From positions 372,001 to 436,000 of the forward strand of contig NZ_JACIDR010000001.1 in the NCBI RefSeq assembly GCF_014196425.1: a stretch of DNA of 64,000 nt, in the 5' to 3' direction. Each line of letters opens with the position of its first letter. Within the stretch, counting starts at the first letter, position 1. This DNA is from Hansschlegelia beijingensis (lineage in GTDB: Bacteria > Pseudomonadota > Alphaproteobacteria > Rhizobiales > Methylopilaceae). The notes beneath the pieces are model-generated. The model was not told the origin of the DNA. It ran no database searches and was given only the letters and a program-made list of their open reading frames with translations. Positions 57,108-64,000 of the stretch are shown here, piece by piece. Both the position numbers and the translations under genes were made by a program.

Positions 57108-57136
57108 AACGCCCCGCTCGACGGCGGGGCGTTTTG
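57108..57136 (+). terminator. Rho-independent terminator after purC
   Basis: AACGCCCCGC (57108–57117), loop TCGACG, GCGGGGCGTTTT (57124–57135): a GC-rich stem of 10 bp running into T's, 25 bp after the purC stop. Confidence 0.85.
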
Positions 57137-57151
57137 CGTTCCGCGGGAGCG

Positions 57152-57532
57152 TCAGAACCTGAGCGGAACGGCGAAGGTCACCACGTCGCCGGTCATTTCC
57201 CCTGGCGGCGGCGCGGGGAAGTATTGGGAGGCGCGCCGCACGATCCGCTTGGCCACGTCATCGACGGTGGTGGAGCCGAAGCCCTTGATGGCGCGGCAGC
57301 GGACGAGCTTGCCCTGCCGGTCGACCGTGAACTGGACCACGACCACTCCGCTGTAGGGAACGGAAATTCTGGCGTGCGGCGGCCGCGAATGCATGAGGAT
57401 CAGGCTGTAGATCGACGTCGCATAGCGCGACATGGCCTGGGACGGGGCGCTCTGCGCCGCCGCGCCCTCGCATGCCGCGACCATCATCAAAGCGGCCGCC
57501 AGGAAGGATCGGATCGTTCGCGAATCGCGCAT
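57152..57532 (-). CDS. Secreted TonB C-terminal-domain-like protein
   Basis: A 126-residue exported protein: a signal peptide (…AAALMMVAACEGAAAQ) then a TonB/TolA C-terminal-like fold. The fold shows ATSIYSLILMHSRPPHARISVPYSGVVVVQFTVDRQGKLVRCRAIKGFGSTTVDD VAKRIVRRASQYFPAPPPG and a final VTFAVPLRF. The phrase vVxFtVdRxGkLv is typical of TonB-family C-termini. It lacks the N-terminal anchor and long Pro-rich spacer of true TonB, so it is a stand-alone periplasmic domain. A cysteine in AACEG is a weak lipobox candidate. ATG 57532 fits the signal peptide. It converges with purC. Confidence 0.8.
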   Translation of the reverse strand: MRDSRTIRSFLAAALMMVAACEGAAAQSAPSQAMSRYATSIYSLILMHSRPPHARISVPYSGVVVVQFTVDRQGKLVRCRAIKGFGSTTVDDVAKRIVRRASQYFPAPPPGEMTGDVVTFAVPLRF

Positions 57533-57728
57533 GGGAGCCCCCCGGCTTTGCACGAGGACGATTGTCGAGCGGAACCTGGCCGCCCGCAAAGGAGGTCCCG
57601 CAGCCGATTGCGCGCCACGCCCGGAAACATCGGCGAGCGATCCTGTGGCGCTCCGTCGTTTGATATGGCCATCGCGGCGCTCGTTCGTTAAACGGCTCGT
57701 CTGACCGATCTCTGATCCGGAGCCCCAA

Positions 57729-57971
57729 ATGAAGGCGCGCGTCACCGTCACGCTCAAGAACGGCGTGCTCGATCCGCAGGGCAAAGCCATCCAGGGGGCC
57801 CTCGGCTCGCTCGGCGTCGCCGGCGTCGAGAGCGTGCGCCAGGGCAAGCTGTTCGACGTCGAGCTCGCGACCAGCGACCGGGCCGAGGCCGAGGCGACGC
57901 TCAAGGCGATGTGCGAGAAGCTGCTCGCGAACACCGTCATCGAGAGCTACCGCTACGAGATCGCCGGCTGA
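57729..57971 (+). CDS. purS: Phosphoribosylformylglycinamidine synthase, PurS subunit
   Basis: Small 80-residue subunit that assembles with PurQ and PurL into the FGAM synthetase complex. It shows KARVTVTLKNGVLDPQGKAIQGALGSLGV, VRQGKLFDVEL, and a C-terminal MCEKLLANTVIESYRYEI. ATG 57729 has GGAG about 8 bp upstream. It begins the cluster purS–(secreted protein)–purQ–(DUF72)–purL. Confidence 0.96.
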   Translation: MKARVTVTLKNGVLDPQGKAIQGALGSLGVAGVESVRQGKLFDVELATSDRAEAEATLKAMCEKLLANTVIESYRYEIAG

Positions 57972-58029
57972 GCTCGCGACCGCCCGCAAGGGCGCGCGGC
58001 GCCAGGAAAGCTCAGGGAGAACACGCCAT

Positions 58030-58659
58030 ATGACGTCTGTCCTGCGACTGAGCGCGGCCTTCGCCGCCCTGCTGGCCTGCTCTCCGGCCTTCGCCCAAGG
58101 GGCGCCTGCGCCGTCCCAGGGGGCCGCGCCGGGGCCGGGCGGCCAGCAGCAGCCGTCAGGGCCGGCCGCCGGCCAGGCGCCCGGGCCGTCGACGCCGATC
58201 ATCGGCCCGAAGGGCTCCTTCCGCCTGACGCCGGACGGCGAGAAATGGGCGCGGTTCCAGACGGTGCGGGCGATCGGCGTCTCCTGCACGGACAAGAACT
58301 GCGGCGGCGACCGCGTGTTCTGCATGATCCAGGTGCGCGCCGCGGCCGACGCCAAGCCGGGCGGCGACGTGCCGGCCGAATCGGCGAAGAAGCTCGGCGA
58401 CGGCCTGATCGGCCACACGCCGAAAGAGATGAAGGCCGAGTGGGCCGCCCCCTTCGCGCCGAAGACGATCGGCGGCCATAAGGGCCTCTGGGGCGAGATT
58501 CAGGCCTCCGGGGAGCCGGGCTCGGTGCATTCGGGGCTGTTCATGGTCGCGGCCGAGGGCCACGAGGTCGCCTTCAACTGCGTCGCTCCCGCCGACAAGT
58601 GGACGACGCATCTCCCCAAGATCGAGCAGGTGATCGCCTCGCTCGAGATCACCAAGTAA
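58030..58659 (+). CDS. Secreted hypothetical protein inserted between purS and purQ
   Basis: A 209-residue protein with a signal peptide (residues 1–22, …LLACSPAFA) and a Pro/Gly/Gln-rich linker (about 23–60). A folded domain with four cysteines follows, including [19 protein letters not shown] and FNCVAP, possibly forming disulfides in the periplasm. The domain shows [11 protein letters not shown] and [19 protein letters not shown] and faintly recalls IalB-like folds, but I cannot assign a family. It is 58 bp from purS and 19 bp from purQ, so probably co-transcribed with purine genes although it has no evident role in that pathway. Confidence 0.75.
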   Translation: MTSVLRLSAAFAALLACSPAFAQGAPAPSQGAAPGPGGQQQPSGPAAGQAPGPSTPIIGPKGSFRLTPDGEKWARFQTVRAIGVSCTDKNCGGDRVFCMIQVRAAADAKPGGDVPAESAKKLGDGLIGHTPKEMKAEWAAPFAPKTIGGHKGLWGEIQASGEPGSVHSGLFMVAAEGHEVAFNCVAPADKWTTHLPKIEQVIASLEITK

Positions 58660-58678
58660 GCCGCCGCCGGAGACCGCC

Positions 58679-59368
58679 GTGAACGCCGCCGTACTCGTCT
58701 TCCCCGGCTCGAACCGCGAGCGGGACGTCGTCCGCGCCCTCAAGGCGGGCTCCGGCCAGGAGCCGAAGCTGGTGTGGCATGCGGAGACCGAGCTGCCGGC
58801 GGGCACCGACCTCGTCGTGCTGCCGGGCGGCTTCTCCTATGGCGACTATTTGCGCTGCGGCGCGATCGCGGCGCGCGCGCCGATCATGGACGCGGTGCGG
58901 GCGCACGCCGCGCGCGGCGGCCTGGTGCTCGGCATCTGCAACGGCTTCCAGATCCTCGTCGAGGCCGGCCTGCTGCCGGGGATCCTGACCCGCAACGCCA
59001 ATCTGCGCTTCATCTGCCATCTTCAGCATCTGAAGGTCGAACGCGCCGACACCGCCTTCACCCGCGCCTATCAGCCCGGGCAGACGATCGAGGTGTGCGT
59101 GGCGCATGGCGAGGGCAACTACTTCGCCGACGCCGAGACGCTGGCGCGGCTCGAAGGGGACGGCCGCGTCGCCTTCCGGTACTGCGACGCCGAGGGCAAT
59201 GTCGGCGGCGACGCCAACCGCAACGGCTCGCTCAACGACATCGCCGGGATCTACTCCGAGAAGCTGAACGTGCTCGGCATGATGCCGCACCCCGAGAACC
59301 TGATCGACGCCGCGGTCGGCGGCACGGACGGCGCCAAGCTGTTCGCCGGGCTGGCTCAGGCGGCGTGA
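58679..59368 (+). CDS. purQ: Phosphoribosylformylglycinamidine synthase, PurQ glutaminase subunit
   Basis: Class I glutamine amidotransferase supplying ammonia to PurL; 229 residues. It has [19 protein letters not shown], the [19 protein letters not shown] block, nucleophile [20 protein letters not shown] (Cys), and the C-terminal [14 protein letters not shown] (His and Glu triad). The start is GTG 58679 with GGAG about 7 bp upstream. The stop overlaps the next ATG by 1 bp (TGATG). Confidence 0.97.
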   Translation: MNAAVLVFPGSNRERDVVRALKAGSGQEPKLVWHAETELPAGTDLVVLPGGFSYGDYLRCGAIAARAPIMDAVRAHAARGGLVLGICNGFQILVEAGLLPGILTRNANLRFICHLQHLKVERADTAFTRAYQPGQTIEVCVAHGEGNYFADAETLARLEGDGRVAFRYCDAEGNVGGDANRNGSLNDIAGIYSEKLNVLGMMPHPENLIDAAVGGTDGAKLFAGLAQAA

Positions 59369-60180
59369 TGGCGGCCGGCGCGATCCGGGTCGGGATCGGC
59401 GGCTGGACCTACGAGCCCTGGCGCGGCGTGTTCTATCCCGCCGACCTGCCGCAGAAGCGCGAGCTCGCCTACACGGCCGAACGCCTGACGGCGATCGAGA
59501 TCAACGCCACCTTCTACGGCGCGCAGAAGCCAGAGAGCTTCCGCAAATGGGCGGCGGAGACGCCGGAGGGCTTCGTGTTCTCCGTGAAGGGTCCGCGCTT
59601 CGCGACCCAGCGCCGCGTGCTGACCGAAGGCGCGGAGTCGATCGAGCGCTTTCTCGGCGGCGGCGTGACGGAGCTGGGCCCCAAGCTCGGCCCCATCGTC
59701 TGGCAGTTTCCTGCGACCAAGCGCTTCGACCCGGCCGACATAGAAGGCTTCCTCAAGCTGCTGCCGCGCGAGCGCGGCGGCGTGCGCCTCCGCCACGCCA
59801 TCGAGGCGCGCCACGAGAGCTTCGCCGATCCGGCCTTCGTCGACCTGCTCAGGGCCGCCGATGCCGAGGTCACGCAGGTGGTCCTCGATGATCCGGACCA
59901 CCCGATGATCGCCGACGTCACCGCCGAGTTCGTCTATCTGCGCCTCGAACGCGCCCAGGAGGAGCTCGAGGGCGGCTATCCCGCGGAAGATCTCGACGCC
60001 TGGGCGCCTCGCCTCGAGACCTATGCGAGAGGCGGCCAGCCGGCGGATCTGCCTGCGCTGACCGGCGACAAGCCGAAGAAGCAGCCGCGCGACGTGTTCG
60101 CCTTCTTCATCTCCGGGGCAAAGGTCCGCAATCCGGCCGCCGCGATGGCGATGATCGGCCGGCTCGACTCCGCGCACTAG
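59368..60180 (+). CDS. DUF72 domain protein
   Basis: A 270-residue DUF72 (YecE-like) protein, a TIM-barrel family of uncertain function. Motifs are [83 protein letters not shown] and a C-terminal [25 protein letters not shown]. It starts inside the purQ stop codon (TGATG), which indicates translational coupling with purQ. It lies 61 bp upstream of purL. A functional link to purine synthesis is not established. Confidence 0.92.
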   Translation: MAAGAIRVGIGGWTYEPWRGVFYPADLPQKRELAYTAERLTAIEINATFYGAQKPESFRKWAAETPEGFVFSVKGPRFATQRRVLTEGAESIERFLGGGVTELGPKLGPIVWQFPATKRFDPADIEGFLKLLPRERGGVRLRHAIEARHESFADPAFVDLLRAADAEVTQVVLDDPDHPMIADVTAEFVYLRLERAQEELEGGYPAEDLDAWAPRLETYARGGQPADLPALTGDKPKKQPRDVFAFFISGAKVRNPAAAMAMIGRLDSAH

Positions 60181-60241
60181 CGCGCCGGGCCCCATTGGCG
60201 TAGCAAGACCTCACCTTTCCCAGCCTCAGCCCGCGAGTCCG

Positions 60242-62473
60242 ATGCCGACGTCCGAGCCCGCAATCACGCCCGAACTCGTCGCCGCCCACGGGCTCAAGCC
60301 GGACGAATACGAGCGGATCCTGAAGCTCATCGGCCGGGAGCCGAGCTTCACCGAGCTCGGCATCTTCTCGGCGATGTGGAACGAGCACTGCTCCTACAAG
60401 AGCTCGAAGATCTGGCTCAAGACGCTGCCGACCTCCGGGCCGCGCGTCATCCAGGGCCCGGGCGAGAATGCGGGCGTGGTCGACATCGGCGACGGCGAAG
60501 CCGTGGTCTTCAAGATGGAGAGCCACAACCATCCCTCGTTCATCGAGCCCTATCAGGGCGCGGCGACCGGGGTCGGCGGCATCTTGCGCGACGTCTTCAC
60601 CATGGGCGCGCGGCCTGTGGCGGCATTGAACGCGCTTCGGTTCGGCTCCCCGGAACATCCCCGCACCCGCCACCTGGTGTCCGGCGTCGTCGCCGGCGTC
60701 GGCGGCTATGGCAACTCATTCGGCGTCCCGACGGTCGGCGGCCTCGTCGGCTTCCACAGCCGATATGACGGCAACATCCTGGTCAACGCCATGGCGGTCG
60801 GCCTCGCCAAGGCGGACGGCATCTTCTACGCCAAGGCCACCGGCGTCGGCCTGCCCGTCGTCTATCTCGGCTCGAAGACCGGCCGGGACGGCATCCACGG
60901 CGCCACCATGGCGTCGGCGGAATTCGACGAGTCGTCCGAAGAGAAGCGCCCGACCGTGCAGGTCGGCGATCCGTTCGCGGAGAAGCTGCTGCTCGAGGCC
61001 TGCCTGGAGCTGATGGCCTCCGGCGCAGTCGTCGCGATTCAGGACATGGGCGCCGCGGGCCTCACCTGCTCGGCCGTGGAGATGGGCGCCAAGGGCGACC
61101 TCGGCATCCGGCTCGACCTCGAGAACGTGCCCACCCGCGAGGAGGGCATGACGGCCTACGAGATGATGCTCTCGGAGAGCCAGGAGCGCATGCTCATGGT
61201 GCTGCATCCCGAAAAGGAGGATGTGGCCCGCGCGATCTTCACCAAGTGGGGCCTCGACTTCGCCGTCGTCGGCCACACCACGGACGATCTCCGCTTCAAG
61301 GTCTATCTGAACGGCGAGCTCAAGGCCGACCTCCCGATCAAGGAGCTCGGCGACGAGGCCCCGGAATACGACCGTCCGTGGACCGAAACGCCGAGGCAGC
61401 AGCAGGTCGCGGTCGCGAACGTGGACGCGCCCTGCGACACCCGCGAGGCTTTGCTGACGCTGATGGGCTCGGCGGAGCTCTCCTCCCGGCGCTGGGTGTG
61501 GGAGCAGTACGACCACATCATCCTCGGCGACACAGTCCAGAAGCCCGGCGGCGACGCCGCGGTGATCCGCGTCGAGGGCGGCCGCAAGGGGCTTGCGTTC
61601 ACCGCCGACGTGACGCCGCGCTACTGCGAGGCTGATCCGTTCGAGGGCGGCAAGCAGGCGGTCGCCGAGGCGTGGCGCAACCTCACCGCCGTGGGCGCGA
61701 CCCCGCTCGCCGTGACCGACAATCTGAACTTCGGCAATCCCGAGCGGCCCGAGATCATGGGCCAGCTGGTGGGCTGCATCAAAGGCATCGGGGAGGCCTG
61801 CCGGGCGCTCGACTTCCCGGTCGTGTCCGGCAACGTGTCCCTCTACAACGAGACCCAGGGTCGCGCGATCCTGCCGACCCCGACCATCGGCGCCGTCGGC
61901 CTGCTCGACGACGTGGCCAAGAGCGCGACGCTCGCCTTCAAGCGGGAGGGCGAGGCCGTCCTGCTGATCGGCGACTCCAAGGGCTGGCTCGGCCGCTCCT
62001 GCTGGCTCTGGCTGGTCGCCGGCCGGGAGGAGGGCGCGCCCCCACCGGTCGATCTCGCGGCGGAGAAGCGCAATGGCGACTTCGTCCGCAGCATGATCTC
62101 GGCCGGCGTCGCGACCGCTGTCCACGATGTCTCGGACGGCGGGCTTCTTGTCGCGGTCGCCGAGATGGCGCTCGCCGGCCGCATCGGCGCGAGGCTCGAC
62201 GGCGCTCATCCGGGCGCGCCCGCCCACGGCTACTTCTTCGGCGAGGATCAGGGTCGCTACCTCGTCACCGTCCCGGAGGATCGCGCCGGGATGGTGATCG
62301 ACGCGGCGAGCGCCGCCGGAGTGACGGCCACGCGGATCGGGACCACGGGCGGCGACCGATTGATTCCCGGCGACGAAGCCCCCATCCTCCTGAACGAACT
62401 GCGCGAGTCCCACGAAGGTTGGTTCCCGCGCTACATGGCCGGCCCGGCGATCGACGCCGCGCCCGCGGACTGA
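60242..62473 (+). CDS. purL: Phosphoribosylformylglycinamidine synthase, PurL subunit (small type)
   Basis: ATP-dependent synthetase subunit converting FGAR to FGAM with PurS and PurQ; 743 residues, the short PurL form expected when purS and purQ are separate. It contains [98 protein letters not shown] and [18 protein letters not shown]. The ATG lies at 60242. Next downstream is a BolA-family gene, a common alphaproteobacterial order. Confidence 0.97.
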   Translation: MPTSEPAITPELVAAHGLKPDEYERILKLIGREPSFTELGIFSAMWNEHCSYKSSKIWLKTLPTSGPRVIQGPGENAGVVDIGDGEAVVFKMESHNHPSFIEPYQGAATGVGGILRDVFTMGARPVAALNALRFGSPEHPRTRHLVSGVVAGVGGYGNSFGVPTVGGLVGFHSRYDGNILVNAMAVGLAKADGIFYAKATGVGLPVVYLGSKTGRDGIHGATMASAEFDESSEEKRPTVQVGDPFAEKLLLEACLELMASGAVVAIQDMGAAGLTCSAVEMGAKGDLGIRLDLENVPTREEGMTAYEMMLSESQERMLMVLHPEKEDVARAIFTKWGLDFAVVGHTTDDLRFKVYLNGELKADLPIKELGDEAPEYDRPWTETPRQQQVAVANVDAPCDTREALLTLMGSAELSSRRWVWEQYDHIILGDTVQKPGGDAAVIRVEGGRKGLAFTADVTPRYCEADPFEGGKQAVAEAWRNLTAVGATPLAVTDNLNFGNPERPEIMGQLVGCIKGIGEACRALDFPVVSGNVSLYNETQGRAILPTPTIGAVGLLDDVAKSATLAFKREGEAVLLIGDSKGWLGRSCWLWLVAGREEGAPPPVDLAAEKRNGDFVRSMISAGVATAVHDVSDGGLLVAVAEMALAGRIGARLDGAHPGAPAHGYFFGEDQGRYLVTVPEDRAGMVIDAASAAGVTATRIGTTGGDRLIPGDEAPILLNELRESHEGWFPRYMAGPAIDAAPAD

Positions 62474-62488
62474 GGAGGCTCCGACCAG

Positions 62489-62758
62489 ATGCCGATGGAC
62501 GCACGCGAGATCGAGCGCCTGATCCGCGACGCGCTGCCCGACGCGCAGGTGACGATCCGCGACCTCGCCGGCGACGGCGATCATTATGCGGCGACGGTGG
62601 TCTCGGAGGCTTTTCGCGGCAAAAGCCGCGTGCAGCAGCACCAGATCGTATATCAGGCGTTGAAAGGTCAGATGGGCGGGGCGCTTCACGCGCTTGCGCT
62701 GCAGACCAGCGCGGGCCCGGCGCCGGAGCCCGACACAGCGAAAGGCTACGTATTATGA
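62489..62758 (+). CDS. BolA family protein (IbaG/BolA-like)
   Basis: An 89-residue BolA-fold protein that partners with CGFS glutaredoxins in iron-sulfur cluster trafficking and iron sensing. It shows [60 protein letters not shown] (His in the HY motif and the RVQQHQ cluster). AGGAGG at 62474–62479 favours ATG 62489; ATG 62495 is a close alternative. The stop overlaps the glutaredoxin start by 4 bp (ATGA), as expected for interacting partners. Confidence 0.93.
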   Translation: MPMDAREIERLIRDALPDAQVTIRDLAGDGDHYAATVVSEAFRGKSRVQQHQIVYQALKGQMGGALHALALQTSAGPAPEPDTAKGYVL

Positions 62759-63090
62759 GCGCACAGCAGCAGATCGCCGACGCGATCGCTTCCAATGACG
62801 TGGTGCTCTTCATGAAGGGCACGCCGCAGTTCCCACAGTGCGGGTTCTCCGGTCAGGTCGTGCAGATCCTCGACTATCTCGGCGTGCCGTATGCGGGGGT
62901 CAACGTCCTCGCGAGCGACGAGATGCGTAACGGCATCAAGGAGTTCTCGAACTGGCCGACGATCCCGCAGCTCTACGTCAAGGGCGAGTTCATCGGCGGC
63001 TGCGACATCGTGCGCGAGATGTTCCAGGCCGGCGAGTTGCAGAGCCACCTCAAGCAGGCAGGCGTCGCGGTCAAGCAGCCCGCCGCCTGA
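62755..63090 (+). CDS. grxD: Monothiol glutaredoxin, CGFS type (Grx4/GrxD)
   Basis: A 111-residue monothiol glutaredoxin carrying [2Fe-2S] clusters in complex with BolA proteins. It has [24 protein letters not shown] with the CGFS active site, [37 protein letters not shown], with the glutathione-binding WPTIPQ and GGCD. It is translationally coupled to the BolA gene upstream and followed by a strong terminator. Confidence 0.97.
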   Translation: MSAQQQIADAIASNDVVLFMKGTPQFPQCGFSGQVVQILDYLGVPYAGVNVLASDEMRNGIKEFSNWPTIPQLYVKGEFIGGCDIVREMFQAGELQSHLKQAGVAVKQPAA

Positions 63091-63108
63091 AAGATCCTGA
63101 CCATCCAG

Positions 63109-63141
63109 AAAACGCCCGGCTCAACCGCCGGGCGTTTTCTT
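63109..63141 (+). terminator. Rho-independent terminator after the bolA–grxD operon
   Basis: AAAACGCCCGGC (63109–63120), loop TCAACC, GCCGGGCGTTTT (63127–63138) followed by CTT: a perfect 12-bp stem running into T's, 18 bp after the stop. Confidence 0.9.
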
Positions 63142-63300
63142 GTTCAGGCCGCCGCTCCGGAGCAGACGAGTCAGGGCCGTTCGGTCCGCCGTGGCCGCTC
63201 GAGAGCGACTGGTTAACCGCTCCGCCGGCCGTGACTGGACCGGCGTCCCGCCCGGCGCCATAGGTCACCTGCCTCCCGCCCCTGAACCGAAACGACCGTG

Positions 63301-64000
63301 ATGCCGCTCGTCACCCGCCGCGCTTTGCTCACCGCCGGCAGCGCGGGCTTCCTGGTCTCCGCCGCGGGCGGGGCCTATGCGGGGCTGATCGAGCCGTCTC
63401 TGATGCTCGACGTCACCGAGTACCGGCTGACGCCCCCAGGCTGGCCGGCGGATCTGCCGCTGACGATCGCGGTGATCGCGGACGTGCATGTCTGCGAACC
63501 CTACGTGCCGATCGGCCGGGTGCAGCGGATCGTCGAGACGGTCAACCGGCTGAAGCCCGATCTGATCGTCCATCTCGGCGACCATGAGGCGACGTCCCGG
63601 AAGATCGCTGCGCGGCGGGTGCCGCCGCGCGAATGGGCGGCGGCCTATGCGGACCTCTCGGCGCCTCTCGGCCTCTACACCGTCCTCGGCAATCACGACT
63701 GGTGGCACAACGCCGACGAGATCCGGCGCGCGCTCGACGGCGCCCGCATCCGGGTGATGTCGAACGAGGCCGAGCTGATCGAGCATGCGGGCAGGCGCTT
63801 CTGGCTGTGCGGTCTCGGCGACCAGCTCGCTCATTGGCTGAAGCGCGGCGGCTTCCGCGGCGAGGACGACCTGCCGGGCACTCTCGCCCAGCTGAAGACC
63901 GACGATCCCGCGCTGCTGCTCGCCCATGAGCCGGACATCTTCACCGAGGTGCCGGCGCGGGTGTCGCTGACGCTCTCGGGGCACACCCATGGCGGGCAGG
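63301..64000 (+). CDS. Metallophosphoesterase (partial, runs off the window)
   Basis: The visible 233 residues start at ATG 63301 and remain open to the window end. An N-terminal Tat/Sec-like leader begins LVTRRALLTAGSAGFLVSAAG. The catalytic blocks of calcineurin-like phosphoesterases follow in order: VIADVHV (D-x-H), LIVHLGDHEATS (GDxx), VLGNHDWW (GNHD), LLLAHEPDIF and LSGHTHGGQ (GHTHxGQ). The layout resembles YkoQ/YaeI-type membrane-proximal phosphodiesterases that may act on lipid intermediates. The C-terminus is not available. The opposite strand of this gene is also open but lacks any motif. Confidence 0.9.
   Translation, partial: MPLVTRRALLTAGSAGFLVSAAGGAYAGLIEPSLMLDVTEYRLTPPGWPADLPLTIAVIADVHVCEPYVPIGRVQRIVETVNRLKPDLIVHLGDHEATSRKIAARRVPPREWAAAYADLSAPLGLYTVLGNHDWWHNADEIRRALDGARIRVMSNEAELIEHAGRRFWLCGLGDQLAHWLKRGGFRGEDDLPGTLAQLKTDDPALLLAHEPDIFTEVPARVSLTLSGHTHGGQ

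Noticed and set aside
63265-63990. Minus-strand frame opposite the metallophosphoesterase
   Set aside because: The plus strand carries all five phosphoesterase motifs in order; the minus frame has none.

Overview
The window is GC-rich DNA from an alphaproteobacterium, most likely of the Rhizobiales/Hyphomicrobiales (Methylobacterium/Methylopila-like relatives). The reasons are the order thyA–dfrA–hflK–hflC–DUF2065, the class II DAHP synthase, the split PurS/PurQ/PurL synthetase, the paired DUF465 proteins, an orphan BrnA-like protein, and EcfG-type (general stress response) promoter motifs at the trehalose/glycogen locus. No rRNA, tRNA, CRISPR array, insertion sequence or phage gene was recognised.

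Layout. 1–3.8 kb: thyA end, a small secreted protein, dfrA, hflK, hflC and a DUF2065 membrane protein, tightly overlapped. 3.9–11.8 kb: aldehyde dehydrogenase, rpiA, a DUF2059 protein, glutathione reductase, a 14-TM MFS pump, DAHP synthase and a Spy/LTXXQ-like secreted protein with His/Met-rich and collagen-like segments. 11.9–14.5 kb: a glutamyl-tRNA synthetase and an FAD flavoprotein that converge and overlap. 14.8–20.5 kb: a diffusible-signal-factor (DSF) quorum-sensing locus. 21–30.4 kb: housekeeping and small conserved genes, including a phytanoyl-CoA-dioxygenase-like protein, gloA, a double cold-shock protein, DUF192, TPR lipoprotein, rpsU, purEK, L,D-transpeptidase and ugd. 30.5–55.2 kb: a 25-kb trehalose/glycogen locus. 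55.25–55.9 kb: two copies of a composite palindromic repeat. 56.3–63.1 kb: purC, purS, purQ, purL, then bolA and a monothiol glutaredoxin. A metallophosphoesterase runs off the right end.

The most interesting system is the DSF locus. RpfF (DSF synthase; both catalytic glutamates present) converges on an RpfC-type membrane hybrid kinase. RpfC is translationally coupled to a REC–PAS–GGDEF–EAL protein, which sits where Xanthomonas carries the HD-GYP protein RpfG. The architecture therefore joins a Xanthomonas-type receptor to a bifunctional c-di-GMP output more like the Burkholderia RpfR output. The rpfF upstream gap carries two near-identical 12-bp repeats exactly 40 bp apart on candidate promoters.

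The carbohydrate locus encodes the routes to and from trehalose and alpha-glucan: GlgC/GlgA synthesis, GlgB branching, GlgP and two GlgX for breakdown, MalQ, TreY/TreZ (glucan to trehalose), and the TreS–maltokinase fusion with GlgE (trehalose to maltose-1-phosphate to glucan). Three GGAAC-N17-(C/G)GTT motifs lie 39–56 bp upstream of glgE, the divergent DUF2934 gene and the second glgX, so the locus is probably under general-stress sigma control. Functions are inferred from sequence recognition only; no database search was run.
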